A DNA stretch of 64,000 nt from Amphiduros pacificus (taxonomy: Eukaryota > Annelida > Polychaeta > Phyllodocida > Hesionidae). Made by a program: the position numbers and the translations under genes. Of this stretch, positions 48,781-60,100 are shown piece after piece; position 1 is the stretch's first letter, and the number at the start of each line of letters is the position of its first letter. The notes under the pieces are model-generated. The model did not search any database and was not told the DNA's origin. It saw only the letters and a program-made list of their open reading frames with translations. Location of the stretch: assembly GCA_949316495.1 (NCBI GenBank), contig OX439010.1, positions 24,557,766-24,621,765 on the forward strand, written 5' to 3'.

Positions 48781-51700
48781 TGGCATTTTGTTATCTTATC
48801 TTATCATATTTTTAACACACATACAACCCATGAAGGCCTGGATAGGATGACCTTAGCTATGACCTCGACCTGGTCATAAGCTTTAAATTGTAACCAAAAC
48901 CTTAACCAAATTCTTTGACATTTTGCTAAAACTTGCTATATCTTAAAGGCAATGGCCATTAAGATATCATGCATATATCAGGTCTTATATCTCAGTCACA
49001 TTTATTCAATTTATACTACTTAATGTCTGGAAAAATCGGTGATGTCCAGGCGATATGTGGTCGGCACTCGGGTGGCCTGTTCAGCGTCCATATCAAATGT
49101 GACCACACTCATTGCCAATAGGACAAAATTTCCTGGCACCCAGGACTGAGACAAAAATATGGAGATATATTTTGGTTTGAAAAACAAAATTGAGAATGAC
49201 TGAGTGCTGAAAAAAAAAATCGGCAAAATGTATTTCCTCCCCCCCCCCCCCCCCCGCTCCCCCCCCCCCCCCCCCCCCCAATGAATAATGGTTCGTCCCT
49301 AAACCTGATAACAGGAAAGGATCATGAAAGCAGTACAAAGACTAGACAACGTGTGTGAGATGTATGGAGCGTGTTGACTTGGTGCATGGTGGGTGTGGTG
49401 ACATAATCCACCCACCGCTCACTATATATAGGTACTGTGGTGATAAATACGTCTTAAAATGTGAACTCACACTTTTTTTTATGGACGGTGCACTATAATT
49501 TCGACACAATCTTCTTAAACGTCATCAGTTTGTGGGCACATTGCGCCGTCCATAAGATCATAAATGAGTTACACTGAAAGATCCAGATGACGTAATGCTA
49601 AATATATATTGGCAATGGACGTCCTGATTTCGTCACACTTGTCTTGCTAAACGTCATCGGTTTGTAGGCACATGACAGTCAAATGTGACACAAATTTGAC
49701 TTTGAATGATTGCAGCTATTTTATTTGCGGAAAATAATAACCTGTCATAATTTATTTCCATATGAAATGTGCATGGAGATAAATATTTCAGATAACTTTG
49801 TAATGTTTTATAAATCAAGGTTTTAAGGTTTAAGTTATTAAATACTATGTATACTGAATAGCAAGCCTTTGCAAATCGAGAATATTTCAGGAAAATGCAT
49901 TACAGACTATTGTTTATTTTTTCTGTATATGACATTGCGGCAAGGAAATAGATTATCTATATTTGGCATTGTTATTACCAATAATAAAGATCAAGGTGAA
50001 AAGCATTAAGCCATATAACTGCGAATATTTGTTTCTTTTTTAAGTAATCCATACTAGGCAAGGAATAAAGGCATTCTTTTTTTTGCTCCTAATCATTACT
50101 GCAGGTTGGAAGTTTAATCCCAAATTTATTATTCTAATAATGGCCAGGCACGCCATTTCTTGGTACTTTTCATGTAAAAATGGTGGGGAGGTATTTTTTT
50201 CACGAATTATTCGTACGCATCTTTGTTTTATTTCTTTAATACATGGACCAAGTCATACATAGTATTGGTGCTCAAAAGTGGGGTTGGGTGGAGTTGAGGA
50301 TCAGGTTTCTCCATTTTCATGGCCTAATATAAAGATGAATATTCTTTGTCATGTTTATGATGCGCGAGTCATGTACATTGTACATGACCTGAAATATATT
50401 TGTCTTTTACATGTCCAGTACCTTTTGACTGTCTTTGAAGTTGCAGCTTTCTGTGAACCGTAATGCCACTGTGATCCACCAGGTGGCAGGCTGAGTAAGA
50501 TTATCATTGAAGTTGAGGAAATTATGTACCAACAGAACCCCGTGCATTGGCAACAAATTTAAAGATACCTAGCTTTGCACAGCTAAGAATAATAATCTTA
50601 ATATGATATAAATGTTTTGGAACAATCAATAGATTCCAAGTTTGACACGTGTATTGCTTTGAGTGAGGTTTATCAATCAGATCTAACTTGCAATATTTTA
50701 CCAATAATAAATTTTCCAATGGACAAGCCCATTGGTATTTAAAAAAAACAATAATGAATATAAATGCAGGAGTTGGGTGCTTGCATCGTGCTGAATTATT
50801 GAACCTCGAATGAGCAAAGGATTAAGCCACATGCAGGGGGCGCTCCAGTTCCCAAAAGACCCCCTCTGCACAGACCCCTTGGGGGCTTCAGCCCCCCCCC
50901 CTCCCCCCGCTGACAGAATGGCAGAATTCTTACTGCTTGAGTTTCAACCTTTGTGATCCACCAGGTTTCTGTTGTGACATGTGCTATGCCTGCTGGGATA
51001 GATTTATCGACATTGCAGCTGATATGAGGACTACCATTATCATGATGATGTATGCTGTGAAGGGAATAAATACATGAATATTATGGTAACAAAAGCATGA
51101 ACCAAAGAAAAAAAATCAGTTTTGGAATCTTGTGAATAAAGAAAATTTCAGGTGTAATATACAGATTGAAATAATATGACATGTCAATCAACATGTTACC
51201 ACTGAGAGCTAAACTGGCATGTCCACAAAGTTAACAAATGTGACAGATTTTAACACACCAGGTGGCAGCATATAAAATATATAAAAAATAATAGTGGGTG
51301 GGGGGCCTTCACTCTTCCTATGGCACATTTAGACAATTGTTTTGTTGGAATTCTGGCCATTGTTAGGGATTCATGGGCAAATATCAGAGATTATGGTCCG
51401 AAAATGGACTTGATATTGATTAGAGCTAGCAATCCTAGGATATTTGGGGTTGAAAATGGATTGGACACAGATTATGGTCATAGATTACAACATCAAACAG
51501 TGAAAACATAGGAAATATTTACTTTAATCTGGACCTTTAGAATTTGAAAGCCGCTGGCCCAAAGTGTTAATGTTAGGCCCTGAATGTGTTTCATACCCTG
51601 AATATATGGAGCACTGGATATAAAGACAACTGATACTGTAGTAGGTTGCTGACATTTTATTTAACTCACAATACAACAAATAAGAGGAGCAAAAAATTTC

Positions 51701-51878
51701 ATGCTACATCAAATTAATTATCATGGAAAAATGAAAAGAAATCAGATGATAATGTACTGAAAGTTGTCCCAATACTTGGTTTTGTTGAGATTTACATATT
51801 TGATTTCATCTCTTTGACATTTATGCAAAAGTTTGAAAAGTCAATTAAATTACTTACTACTTGATGGAAGTTTGGATT
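48781..51878. other. 3.1-kb non-coding stretch with C homopolymers
   Basis: Two long C runs interrupted by GCT lie at about 49238-49279. A further C-rich patch (50891-50907) follows a GGGGCTTCAG. A partly repeated and partly inverted segment at about 49480-49690 carries ATGGACGG, its inverse CCGTCCAT, and two copies of AACGTCATCAGTTTGTGGGC-like sequence. No supported gene. Confidence 0.45.
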
Positions 51879-52024
51879 TAATTTCTGGAGAATGACATTA
51901 ATACCATATACAAACACCATTCATAATGAAATGCAAATACTATCTTAGTATTAATTTCTGGAGAATGACATTTATACCATATACAAATACCATGGATAAT
52001 GAAATGCAAATACTATCTTAATAT
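51879..52024. repeat. 73-bp tandem duplication
   Basis: Two adjacent copies starting TAATTTCTGGAGAATGACAT with a few substitutions. It lies about 500 bp 3' of the glutaredoxin stop codon. Confidence 0.92.
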
Positions 52025-52524
52025 TATCACAGGTCAAAGACTGTATTCTTTACTGCAAACTGTGAGGCTACAGCATAGCAACAAAGCAATAGTAAAATAG
52101 CCACTGATGAAGTTTCACCAGCTGACTGATATTACGCAAAAATAATCTAACATGTATATATATTTTTTTTAAATACTGGGAATTGCATAGGATATATTCA
52201 TGAATGAATAAGATTTTATAAATATATGTATATATATGTATAGGTTGGTACGGTAAGTATCACAATTATCCTTAAATAATATTCTGACTTCAAGCAAGTG
52301 GTGAGTCATTGGCAATATAGATTGTTGACCGGACTCATTCATGGACATTAACAGCCAATAGAGATCAAAATATTCTGGTAAATTTCTTAAATTCAAATTC
52401 ACATTTCATGTTTTCAATTCTTTAAATGAGTAAATTCCCTGGAGTGATGAAATAGAAATCGTTCCAGTAGTCAGGAGAGCAATCTTTGTTACCAAGGTAA
52501 CCATGTTGCTATGGTATTCAGGTT

Positions 52525-55093
52525 TTATTGTGTCAGCATTGGCTTGAGTTTTCCAGAGCTGTGAGCAGCTGCTGTCTCGTCTCCACCCCCGATGCACTTC
52601 CCATTGATGAATACCCGAGGAACCTGCAAAACATTCATAACAAATATAACAAATAATACAAGAATCATAATAATCAACAAGGCCAACGTCTTTATTGTTT
52701 AACTCTGAGGCAGATGCTGAAAGTTGAAGTCCTTAAGATAATATAAAAATACCATTGACTTTTGTCGGTGGATCTGGCATGTAAGAATGCTGGGTACTTT
52801 GGCCTCTGTCAGCGGAACTCTACCAATAATATGTATTCTTTTACTCTACTTAACACTAGTAGTAATGAGAGTTGTTCAATCTTCTCACTTTCTCTGTTGT
52901 AATTGCCCAAAATTGACATTGTTTGAAATTTGGAACTGCATGTCCAATCATGCATATCAGTCACGTCCACTAAAATATAATACAATCAGAACTGACCAGC
53001 CTCAGGTCATGACCTGTGATCAGTTGGCTGGCCGAAACACTCACCAATCAGTACAATGCAGAATCTGTATATATATATATAGTAATTTATTCTTTCAACA
53101 ATCAGTTCACAGCCAGATTTTTATGAATATTCATGACTTAAGACTGGTCCTGTCACCTGAGTGCACCTTTATATCACTGATGGCAGAGACTGATATGAAA
53201 CAGAAATTACATTATGGAGGATAATATTCTCCTGACAAAGAACTGATGGATCTCTTAGATAATGGTTTGACTGTGCCTATGGTGGAATGCACACAGGGTC
53301 ACAAGGTCAACAAGTTTTTGACAAATCTCTCCAAAACATAGATCACTCAGATGAAGATGGACCTCACCACTTAATCGCACTATATGTGACAAAAGTTCTA
53401 CTTAGTATTCAAGATAATTAAATTTCAGTGATTTTAAACAATTTCTTTGGCAACAACAACAACAAAAAATCCCATGGTTGCACAGTAGGAATGTGTTCAG
53501 ATAAAAATAGATTTTTATTACAACAATAAAACATATAGGTTTTAAAAAAAAGAGCATCACCAAGATCGCAAGAGTGCTGATATGTGAACAAGCTGAACAT
53601 ATAATACAATATAACGTGTCTCTCGCCACCTCCATATAACTATATACTGCAAATCCACTATTCAATCTGAGATTTATCAAATCAGATTCTTGATTTATGA
53701 AAGTCATGGGGAAGATTGACTCTAAGAGACAAAGTTAGGATTGGGAGAAGGATGTATTTGACATGTTTTGACTTATAAAGATAGGTTGTGCAGTTCTACA
53801 TGATTTGTGTAGGGTTATACCGGTAATAATAATCCCGTCATATTCTACAGTAAGTATATTATGCAACACTTCTTTAATGCAGTAACTAACCCATGTCTCT
53901 CTTAATACTAATTATAAAGACTACATTCAATTTATCATGATTATGATTTACCGGTACTTTATGGATCTCTAATGTTGCTCATTTCTAAGATTGTTTTTCT
54001 ACTTCTTTCTGTTGAATCAAATAAGTCATTTTAATATACTTCAAAACTGCTGTGTCATGGTTAAAGGTCTGTAAACATGTCACATGCTCAGACTGTGTGA
54101 ATGGTTCCGCTCAGCTAAATCACATAATTATCCTCCAATTTGCTAGATAATTCTTATCTTGTGTATCAAGCCATGAACGTGTCTATTTATAACTCATCTG
54201 AGAAAACTATTTCATTTGTGCCCTTAATCAGTATTCCGTTAAACTAACAAGTAATTTTTTGTCAAGGCCATTCACTGTTGAGGACTTTTTCTTTTGTTAT
54301 TTTTATTTTTTTTGACTGATGAACATGTTCATTCTTATTTTAGATGTTTTTACCACTCAGTCACCGAAAATGCCAAAGTGAATTGTAATTCCAAAGGTTG
54401 TCTGTCTGTTCATCCAAATGATTCGCTTGCATGGATTGCAATCATAATATTGATTAAATATTCCTAAAAAGCATTAGGGAGATGGAGTCCATCATGGGGC
54501 AAATCGGTAGATTTTAACTGAAAATTTGTTTCATCATATATTATACACTCTGCAGCTTACAACAGCTTGTTTCAAAGTTCTGACAATCTCTCCTTAGGGC
54601 TGTCATGCGTTTTGGTTTATTTTGGCAAAATAACCTTCAAGTGAGGTCATCAGCATAATGATTATCACGAAGCATATGATATGACTAATAAGTCACAAAC
54701 TGACCATCAAGTCACGACTTGGCTATCAAGTCACAACCTAGCCATCAAGTCACAACCTGGCCATCAAGTCAGAACCTGGTTATCAAGTTCCAACTTGGCC
54801 CTAAGTCACATTTTGGCCATCAAGGTAAATATCTATAATAAGATATATTACAGAAAGTTTAAACTTACGGAACTTGCTCCGGTCCTTGACTTCAGTTCAG
54901 CCTGGATTTCTGCACAGTCTGGATTATTTTCAATCTCCATTACTTCATAGTCATCTGACGATAAGGTGCCATCTTTGAGGTATTTCTTGAAGACGTTCTT
55001 GGCCTTGGTACAGAAGGGACAATAGGACTTGGAGAACACCATCACTTTCTTGCTCCCCACTTTGCCATCTATCATCGCTTTAATGTCACCCAT
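52525..55093 (-). CDS. glutaredoxin (dithiol, single-domain), two coding exons
   Basis: Small thiol-disulfide oxidoreductase of the thioredoxin fold that uses glutathione to reduce protein disulfides and mixed disulfides, usually cytosolic (mitochondrial forms exist). Coding exon 1 is 54869-55093 (codons 1-75) and exon 2 is 52525-52623 (codons 76-107 plus stop). The intron is phase 0, with GTAAGT donor and TTTTGCAG acceptor. The protein starts MGDIKAMIDGKV. The active site is CPFC at residues 25-28, preceded by a VMVFSKSY beta strand. The cis-proline motif V76-P77 begins exon 2, followed by RVFINGK and the glutathione-binding GGGD at 87-90. The total of 107 aa matches the family. The intron falls just before the cis-Pro motif. 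Upstream of the ATG, a TTATTTTAG acceptor-like site at 55136-55144 suggests a spliced 5' leader. The frame is open from that acceptor to the ATG (14 codons), so an N-terminal extension cannot be excluded. AATAAA overlaps the stop codon on the coding strand. It is closer to GLRX/GLRX2-type than to monothiol forms (CGFS). Paralog identity is uncertain, so no symbol is given. Confidence 0.93.
52624..54868 (-). other. glutaredoxin intron (2.2 kb)
   Basis: Phase-0 GT-AG intron. It contains a plus-strand 145-codon ORF (52787-53224) beginning MLGTLASVSG with a hydrophobic N-terminus, and overlapping minus ORFs at 53402-53707. None has a recognisable family and I do not call them genes. A 19-bp minisatellite lies close to the donor side (54690-54825). 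Confidence 0.85.
54690..54825. repeat. 19-bp minisatellite in the glutaredoxin intron
   Basis: About 7 units of CATCAAGTCACAACCTGGC with substitutions, ending about 45 bp from the splice donor. Confidence 0.88.
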
Positions 55094-55135
55094 TTTTGTG
55101 TTGTTATTTGGGGGGGCAATAATCTGCTCCTTAAG
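55094..55135 (-). other. probable glutaredoxin 5' leader within coding exon 1
   Basis: Segment between the acceptor-like TTTTAG and the ATG, with A at -3 and G at +4 around the start. It has no in-frame stop. A candidate upstream non-coding exon could end at a GTATGT donor at 57092-57097, where an in-frame TGA would precede the join, consistent with translation starting at 55093. This exon pairing is a guess. Confidence 0.35.
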
Positions 55136-55144
55136 CTAAAATAA

Positions 55145-55785
55145 GAAATCACAAACATAAAGAATTCAAATTTTATAATTAATGAATAAATTATTTTGAT
55201 TCATTACTTATCAAACATCTCAGGTACTTCTCAGGTATTAACTACTGTCTAGTTATCTGATATTTTTGTAGCGGAAAAAAAAAATGTAACCAGATTGAGG
55301 AAAGGGAACTTTAGTTCTATCTGTTATTTGAAGTTTTTTCTTTAGAAAAAGGATATCTTGACATCAAAGTCAAGTTTTGAAACTGCATGTGAGATGTTTG
55401 ACTGAGTTTCACTCCTTCCTTCACAGAAGGGGACTGAGAGATTGAGCAGTCTCAGATAGAGAACTCAGAAACGATTTTTGTTTTCCAGAACTCAAAAACA
55501 ATTTGACCCTTTTTACAAAGAGCATCTAGAAGACTCTCATTTGGACAAAAAAGATTGCTGACATGAAAGCCATTCAGAACTATTTATTATTATAAGGTAA
55601 AATGCTGATAATTTATGAAGACTTTTCACCTCTTCAGTTTTATATCAATAGGTATGAATGTATTTTCATTCCATCATCATTTTTGCCAATCAGAAATGTA
55701 CTGCATCGCCATAAATGAAGGACATAGGCTATTTATACAAACAATATAAAATTTAGCCCCCAAAAAATTATAGATGTTTGACAAT
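55145..55785. other. non-coding region upstream of glutaredoxin
   Basis: AT-rich sequence. No clear TATA or other core-promoter element in a convincing position. Confidence 0.4.
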
Positions 55786-55838
55786 GTAGGAATTCCTACT
55801 TTATCCTGCACAATGTAGGAATTATTCCTACATTGTGC
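55786..55838. repeat. clustered palindromes with GTAGGAAT arms
   Basis: GTAGGAATTCCTAC (55786-55799) is a perfect 14-bp palindrome. It is followed by GCACAATGTAGGAAT and its inverse, separated by 1 nt (55808-55838), a 31-bp near-perfect palindrome. A fourth ATTCCTAC follows at 55842-55849. This is a compact foldback of unknown origin, about 700 bp upstream of the glutaredoxin start. Confidence 0.95.
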
Positions 55839-56272
55839 AAGATTCCTACTTTGCGCATGACCAGAAGGTAGATGTTTTAGTGTTAAATCAAACTAAACAT
55901 TCACTTGAGTTGTAAACACCAGCGCATTTAATCGCAAAGAGCTCAAAGAGGAGCATGCACTCAAGGTCCTTGGCTTGGGAGCTGCCCAACCCCAGGTTAG
56001 TCAGGTCAGTGTGCTGATTGCCAGGGTTATATAGCAGCATCTAGCATCAGTTTTGACAGATTAAATATTATCCAAAGCAGTGTTTAGAGGTTGTATGTTT
56101 GCAAAATTTTAAATGATGATTGTTGATAAATATATTCATTTGAAAATATTTGCTACCATATAAGGAAAATGTACCCTGCTAAATAGAGGTAGTCAAACCT
56201 CAACCTACCTGTGCCTCCAAAGCCCTATCATTGTTTTCACAAGGAATATAAAAAACCCAGATACAGCCTTAG
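55839..56272. other. non-coding spacer
   Basis: No supported gene or repeat. Confidence 0.4.
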
Positions 56273-56280
56273 CTTGAGGC

Positions 56281-56786
56281 CCCGGGTGGGGGGGGGGGGG
56301 GTGGGGGGGGGTACTCTCATGATTTTAACCCGCGGAGGCTGGGATGGAACTGAAAACCCCAGAATTTTTTATTCCCTCATTTAGGGATGATGCAGAAGGA
56401 GGAGATTTGGAAAAGGGGATTGTGATCCCTGTTTTAGGGAGAAATTTGAAAAACAGTACCCTGTTTTAGGGAAAATGATAAAATATCTTAACCCAGATGG
56501 AACTGAAAACCCCAGAGCCTGATTTAGGGAAATATTCTATCATTATTGGTACCCTGATTTAGGACTAGCTGAATTTTTTATACCCTCATTTAGGGATGAT
56601 GCAGAAGGGGGAGATTTGGAAAGGGGGATTGTGGTCCCTGTTTTAGGGAGAAATTTGAAAAAATAGTACCCTGTTTTAGGGAAAATGATGAAATATCTTA
56701 ACCTGTTTTAGGGAAAATATCAGCGAAAAGGACCCTATTTAGCCCAGCTTCCCCGGTAACGCTGACTATGAGAGAACCCCCCCGGG
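56281..56786. mobile_element. hAT-like MITE, 506 bp
   Basis: A perfect 8-bp target-site duplication, CTTGAGGC, flanks it (56273-56280 and 56787-56794). The inverted ends read CCCGGGTGGGGGG...TACTCTCAT on the left and CCCGGGGGGGTTCTCTCAT on the other strand at the right, with weaker similarity continuing through GCTGGG. The interior has about ten copies of CCCTGTTTTAGGGA-type sites (CCCT and AGGG around a T-rich centre) and a ~210-bp internal duplication (from about 56361 and 56571). There is no coding sequence. The 8-bp duplication and repeated internal sites point to hAT, although other 8-bp-TSD families are possible. Confidence 0.78.
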
Positions 56787-56794
56787 CTTGAGGC

Positions 56795-57155
56795 AGAGAC
56801 ATTGAATGTGTTAAATGCCTCTGATACAGGTAAACAATGAGTGACAAACAATGTGTACAGACAACTTAGTCATCAAAAACCTAAAGCTGCATATCTTGTC
56901 CCGATAATATAATATTTGTTAAAGGAATGACTCATTCATGCCACGATTAATGAATCCTGATTGTGACTTCTCATACAGCCGAACTCATTCAATTCATTCA
57001 TTGATTTAATAATTCACTGTCAAACTTAGGTATCAATCATCACAATCGTTTTATTCATTCATCATAATTTGAAAATAAGAAACAATTTCATACATACTTT
57101 TGCTGATATATTCTGTCACCGGTGGCCAAAGTGCACTTCCACTCTCAGCGATGGT
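56795..57155. other. non-coding spacer left of the 1365-bp array
   Basis: No supported gene. Contains the weak candidate non-coding exon ending at 57098 on the minus strand (GTATGT donor at 57092-57097), which would be cut by the array at 57156. Confidence 0.35.
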
Positions 57156-60100
57156 GACCTGAGTCTACTATTTGATATGTGGGACCAGGGCATACGAAAG
57201 TAGTGCTTGATAATTTCCTACTCCCCCTTATTATACATGATAATAACGAGATGCAGATCACATTAGACATAAAATGAATAGTGATATTTAATAGCACAAT
57301 AATGGCTTGTTTTGTCAAAGTTATTAGAAAAATAATGAGAATAATTGAAGGGACTATATATTGATCTTTGCTATCAGGGGCTCATTTCTATATTGCCATG
57401 TTCTGTTCTTTGTTTTCAAGGTAGGTGGCGCTTTAACAGATGCTAGCAAAAAATTTCAATGGTCAACCTCACTTCATACTCTGCTTTTAGAAAGATGAAT
57501 ATTTTTGCCATCTGATAAATATTGTTCAAAATACCCTAGGTCGATACATATATTTTTTATGAATTTTTGAAGGTGAGGCATTTACTATGGTTTTCAATGG
57601 GACATAGTAATAGTGGTCCGAGGCCTAATAGGCAAACAGCATGGAGTTTAACTTTCAACTGTGAATCTTTTGAGCAGTGATTTGTCAATTAATTTAGTAA
57701 ATTTATGTAAATAGGAAATAGATCCAGTGTAGTTTGATCCATATCAGGTCCCTTTTTGCCTGATATAATGTATGACAATGCCAACAACCCCTATAAACCT
57801 CTATATTGAAGTGCATGCTCTATTGGCACCTGGACCACATGCTGCACAAGTCAACAGGTGTATTTTATATAATAAATATACACAGCAGAGAGAGTTTACA
57901 ATGTGAAGATGTATAAGAAAAAACTGTATAAAATGTCCATTGTGAACTTCATGCTCATCAGTTAGGCAAAATGCATGCTCTAAGACTCTCTGTTTTCTGT
58001 GTAACATCCTAATATATTGCTCTTAGAGGGATCTCTATTTTTAATATTTCATAAATTATGCATGAAATCAGAAGGTAACATTCAAATTTAAATAATTTGC
58101 ATAATAAAGTATCATTTTGTACTCTTTATCCTATAATATCGACTCAAAACAACATTTTACAGCACAAAATAGCATTTTTTCATGATTTCTTAAAAAGTTT
58201 TTGATTTTTTTTGGCGTTAAAAAATTCTTTTGCGTAGTTATTTAAAATTTATACATGTGCATCCCTACTTTACAGTTTGATTCTGAAAGTTTGAAGTCAA
58301 TATAAAATGAAATACTAGTTTTAATCATCCCTTATTGTGTGGCACCAAAATGCCCTGAATGGTACTCTAATCTGGTAAGACCAGGGGAGCCAATAGGTGG
58401 CACTATGGTATATAGGTAAGCATGCATGCTTGTTTTAACACCTGCACTTAATTAGGGTAATATCATAGATGACTATAATTGGCATAAAGTTGCATTTAGG
58501 TCTATATTTGATCTCTATTAGACCTGAGTCTACTATTTGATATGTGGGACCAGGGCATACGAAAGTAGTGCTTGATAATTTCCTACTCCCCCTTATTATA
58601 CATGATAATAACGAGATGCAGATCACATTAGACATAAAATGAATAGTGATATTTAATAGCACAATAATGGCTTGTTTTGTCAAAGTTATTAGAAAAATAA
58701 TGAGAATAATTGAAGGGACTATATATTGATCTTTGCTATCAGGGGCTCATTTCTATATTGCCATGTTCTGTTCTTTGTTTTCAAGGTAGGTGGCGCTTTA
58801 ACAGATGCTAGCAAAAAATTTCAATGGTCAACCTCACTTCATACTCTGCTTTTAGAAAGATGAATATTTTTGCCATCTGATAAATATTGTTCAAAATACC
58901 CTAGGTCGATACATATATTTTTTATGAATTTTTGAAGGTGAGGCATTTACTATGGTTTTCAATGGGACATAGTAATAGTGGTCCGAGGCCTAATAGGCAA
59001 ACAGCATGGAGTTTAACTTTCAACTGTGAATCTTTTGAGCAGTGATTTGTCAATTAATTTAGTAAATTTATGTAAATAGGAAATAGATCCAGTGTAGTTT
59101 GATCCATATCAGGTCCCTTTTTGCCTGATATAATGTATGACAATGCCAACAACCCCTATAAACCTCTATATTGAAGTGCATGCTCTATTGGCACCTGGAC
59201 CACATGCTGCACAAGTCAACAGGTGTATTTTATATAATAAATATACACAGCAGAGAGAGTTTACAATGTGAAGATGTATAAGAAAAAACTGTATAAAATG
59301 TCCATTGTGAACTTCATGCTCATCAGTTAGGCAAAATGCATGCTCTAAGACTCTCTGTTTTCTGTGTAACATCCTAATATATTGCTCTTAGAGGGATCTC
59401 TATTTTTAATATTTCATAAATTATGCATGAAATCAGAAGGTAACATTCAAATTTAAATAATTTGCATAATAAAGTATCATTTTGTACTCTTTATCCTATA
59501 ATATCGACTCAAAACAACATTTTACAGCACAAAATAGCATTTTTTCATGATTTCTTAAAAAGTTTTTGATTTTTTTTGGCGTTAAAAAATTCTTTTGCGT
59601 AGTTATTTAAAATTTATACATGTGCATCCCTACTTTACAGTTTGATTCTGAAAGTTTGAAGTCAATATAAAATGAAATACTAGTTTTAATCATCCCTTAT
59701 TGTGTGGCACCAAAATGCCCTGAATGGTACTCTAATCTGGTAAGACCAGGGGAGCCAATAGGTGGCACTATGGTATATAGGTAAGCATGCATGCTTGTTT
59801 TAACACCTGCACTTAATTAGGGTAATATCATAGATGACTATAATTGGCATAAAGTTGCATTTAGGTCTATATTTGATCTCTATTAGACCTGAGTCTACTA
59901 TTTGATATGTGGGACCAGGGCATACGAAAGTAGTGCTTGATAATTTCCTACTCCCCCTTATTATACATGATAATAACGAGATGCAGATCACATTAGACAT
60001 AAAATGAATAGTGATATTTAATAGCACAATAATGGCTTGTTTTGTCAAAGTTATTAGAAAAATAATGAGAATAATTGAAGGGACTATATATTGATCTTTG

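Noticed and set aside
52787-53224. 145-codon plus-strand ORF with hydrophobic start, possible secreted protein
   Set aside because: Lies in the glutaredoxin intron on the opposite strand, has no family resemblance and includes microsatellite-derived residues (ICIYIYS). The hydrophobic start is likely chance in AT-rich DNA.
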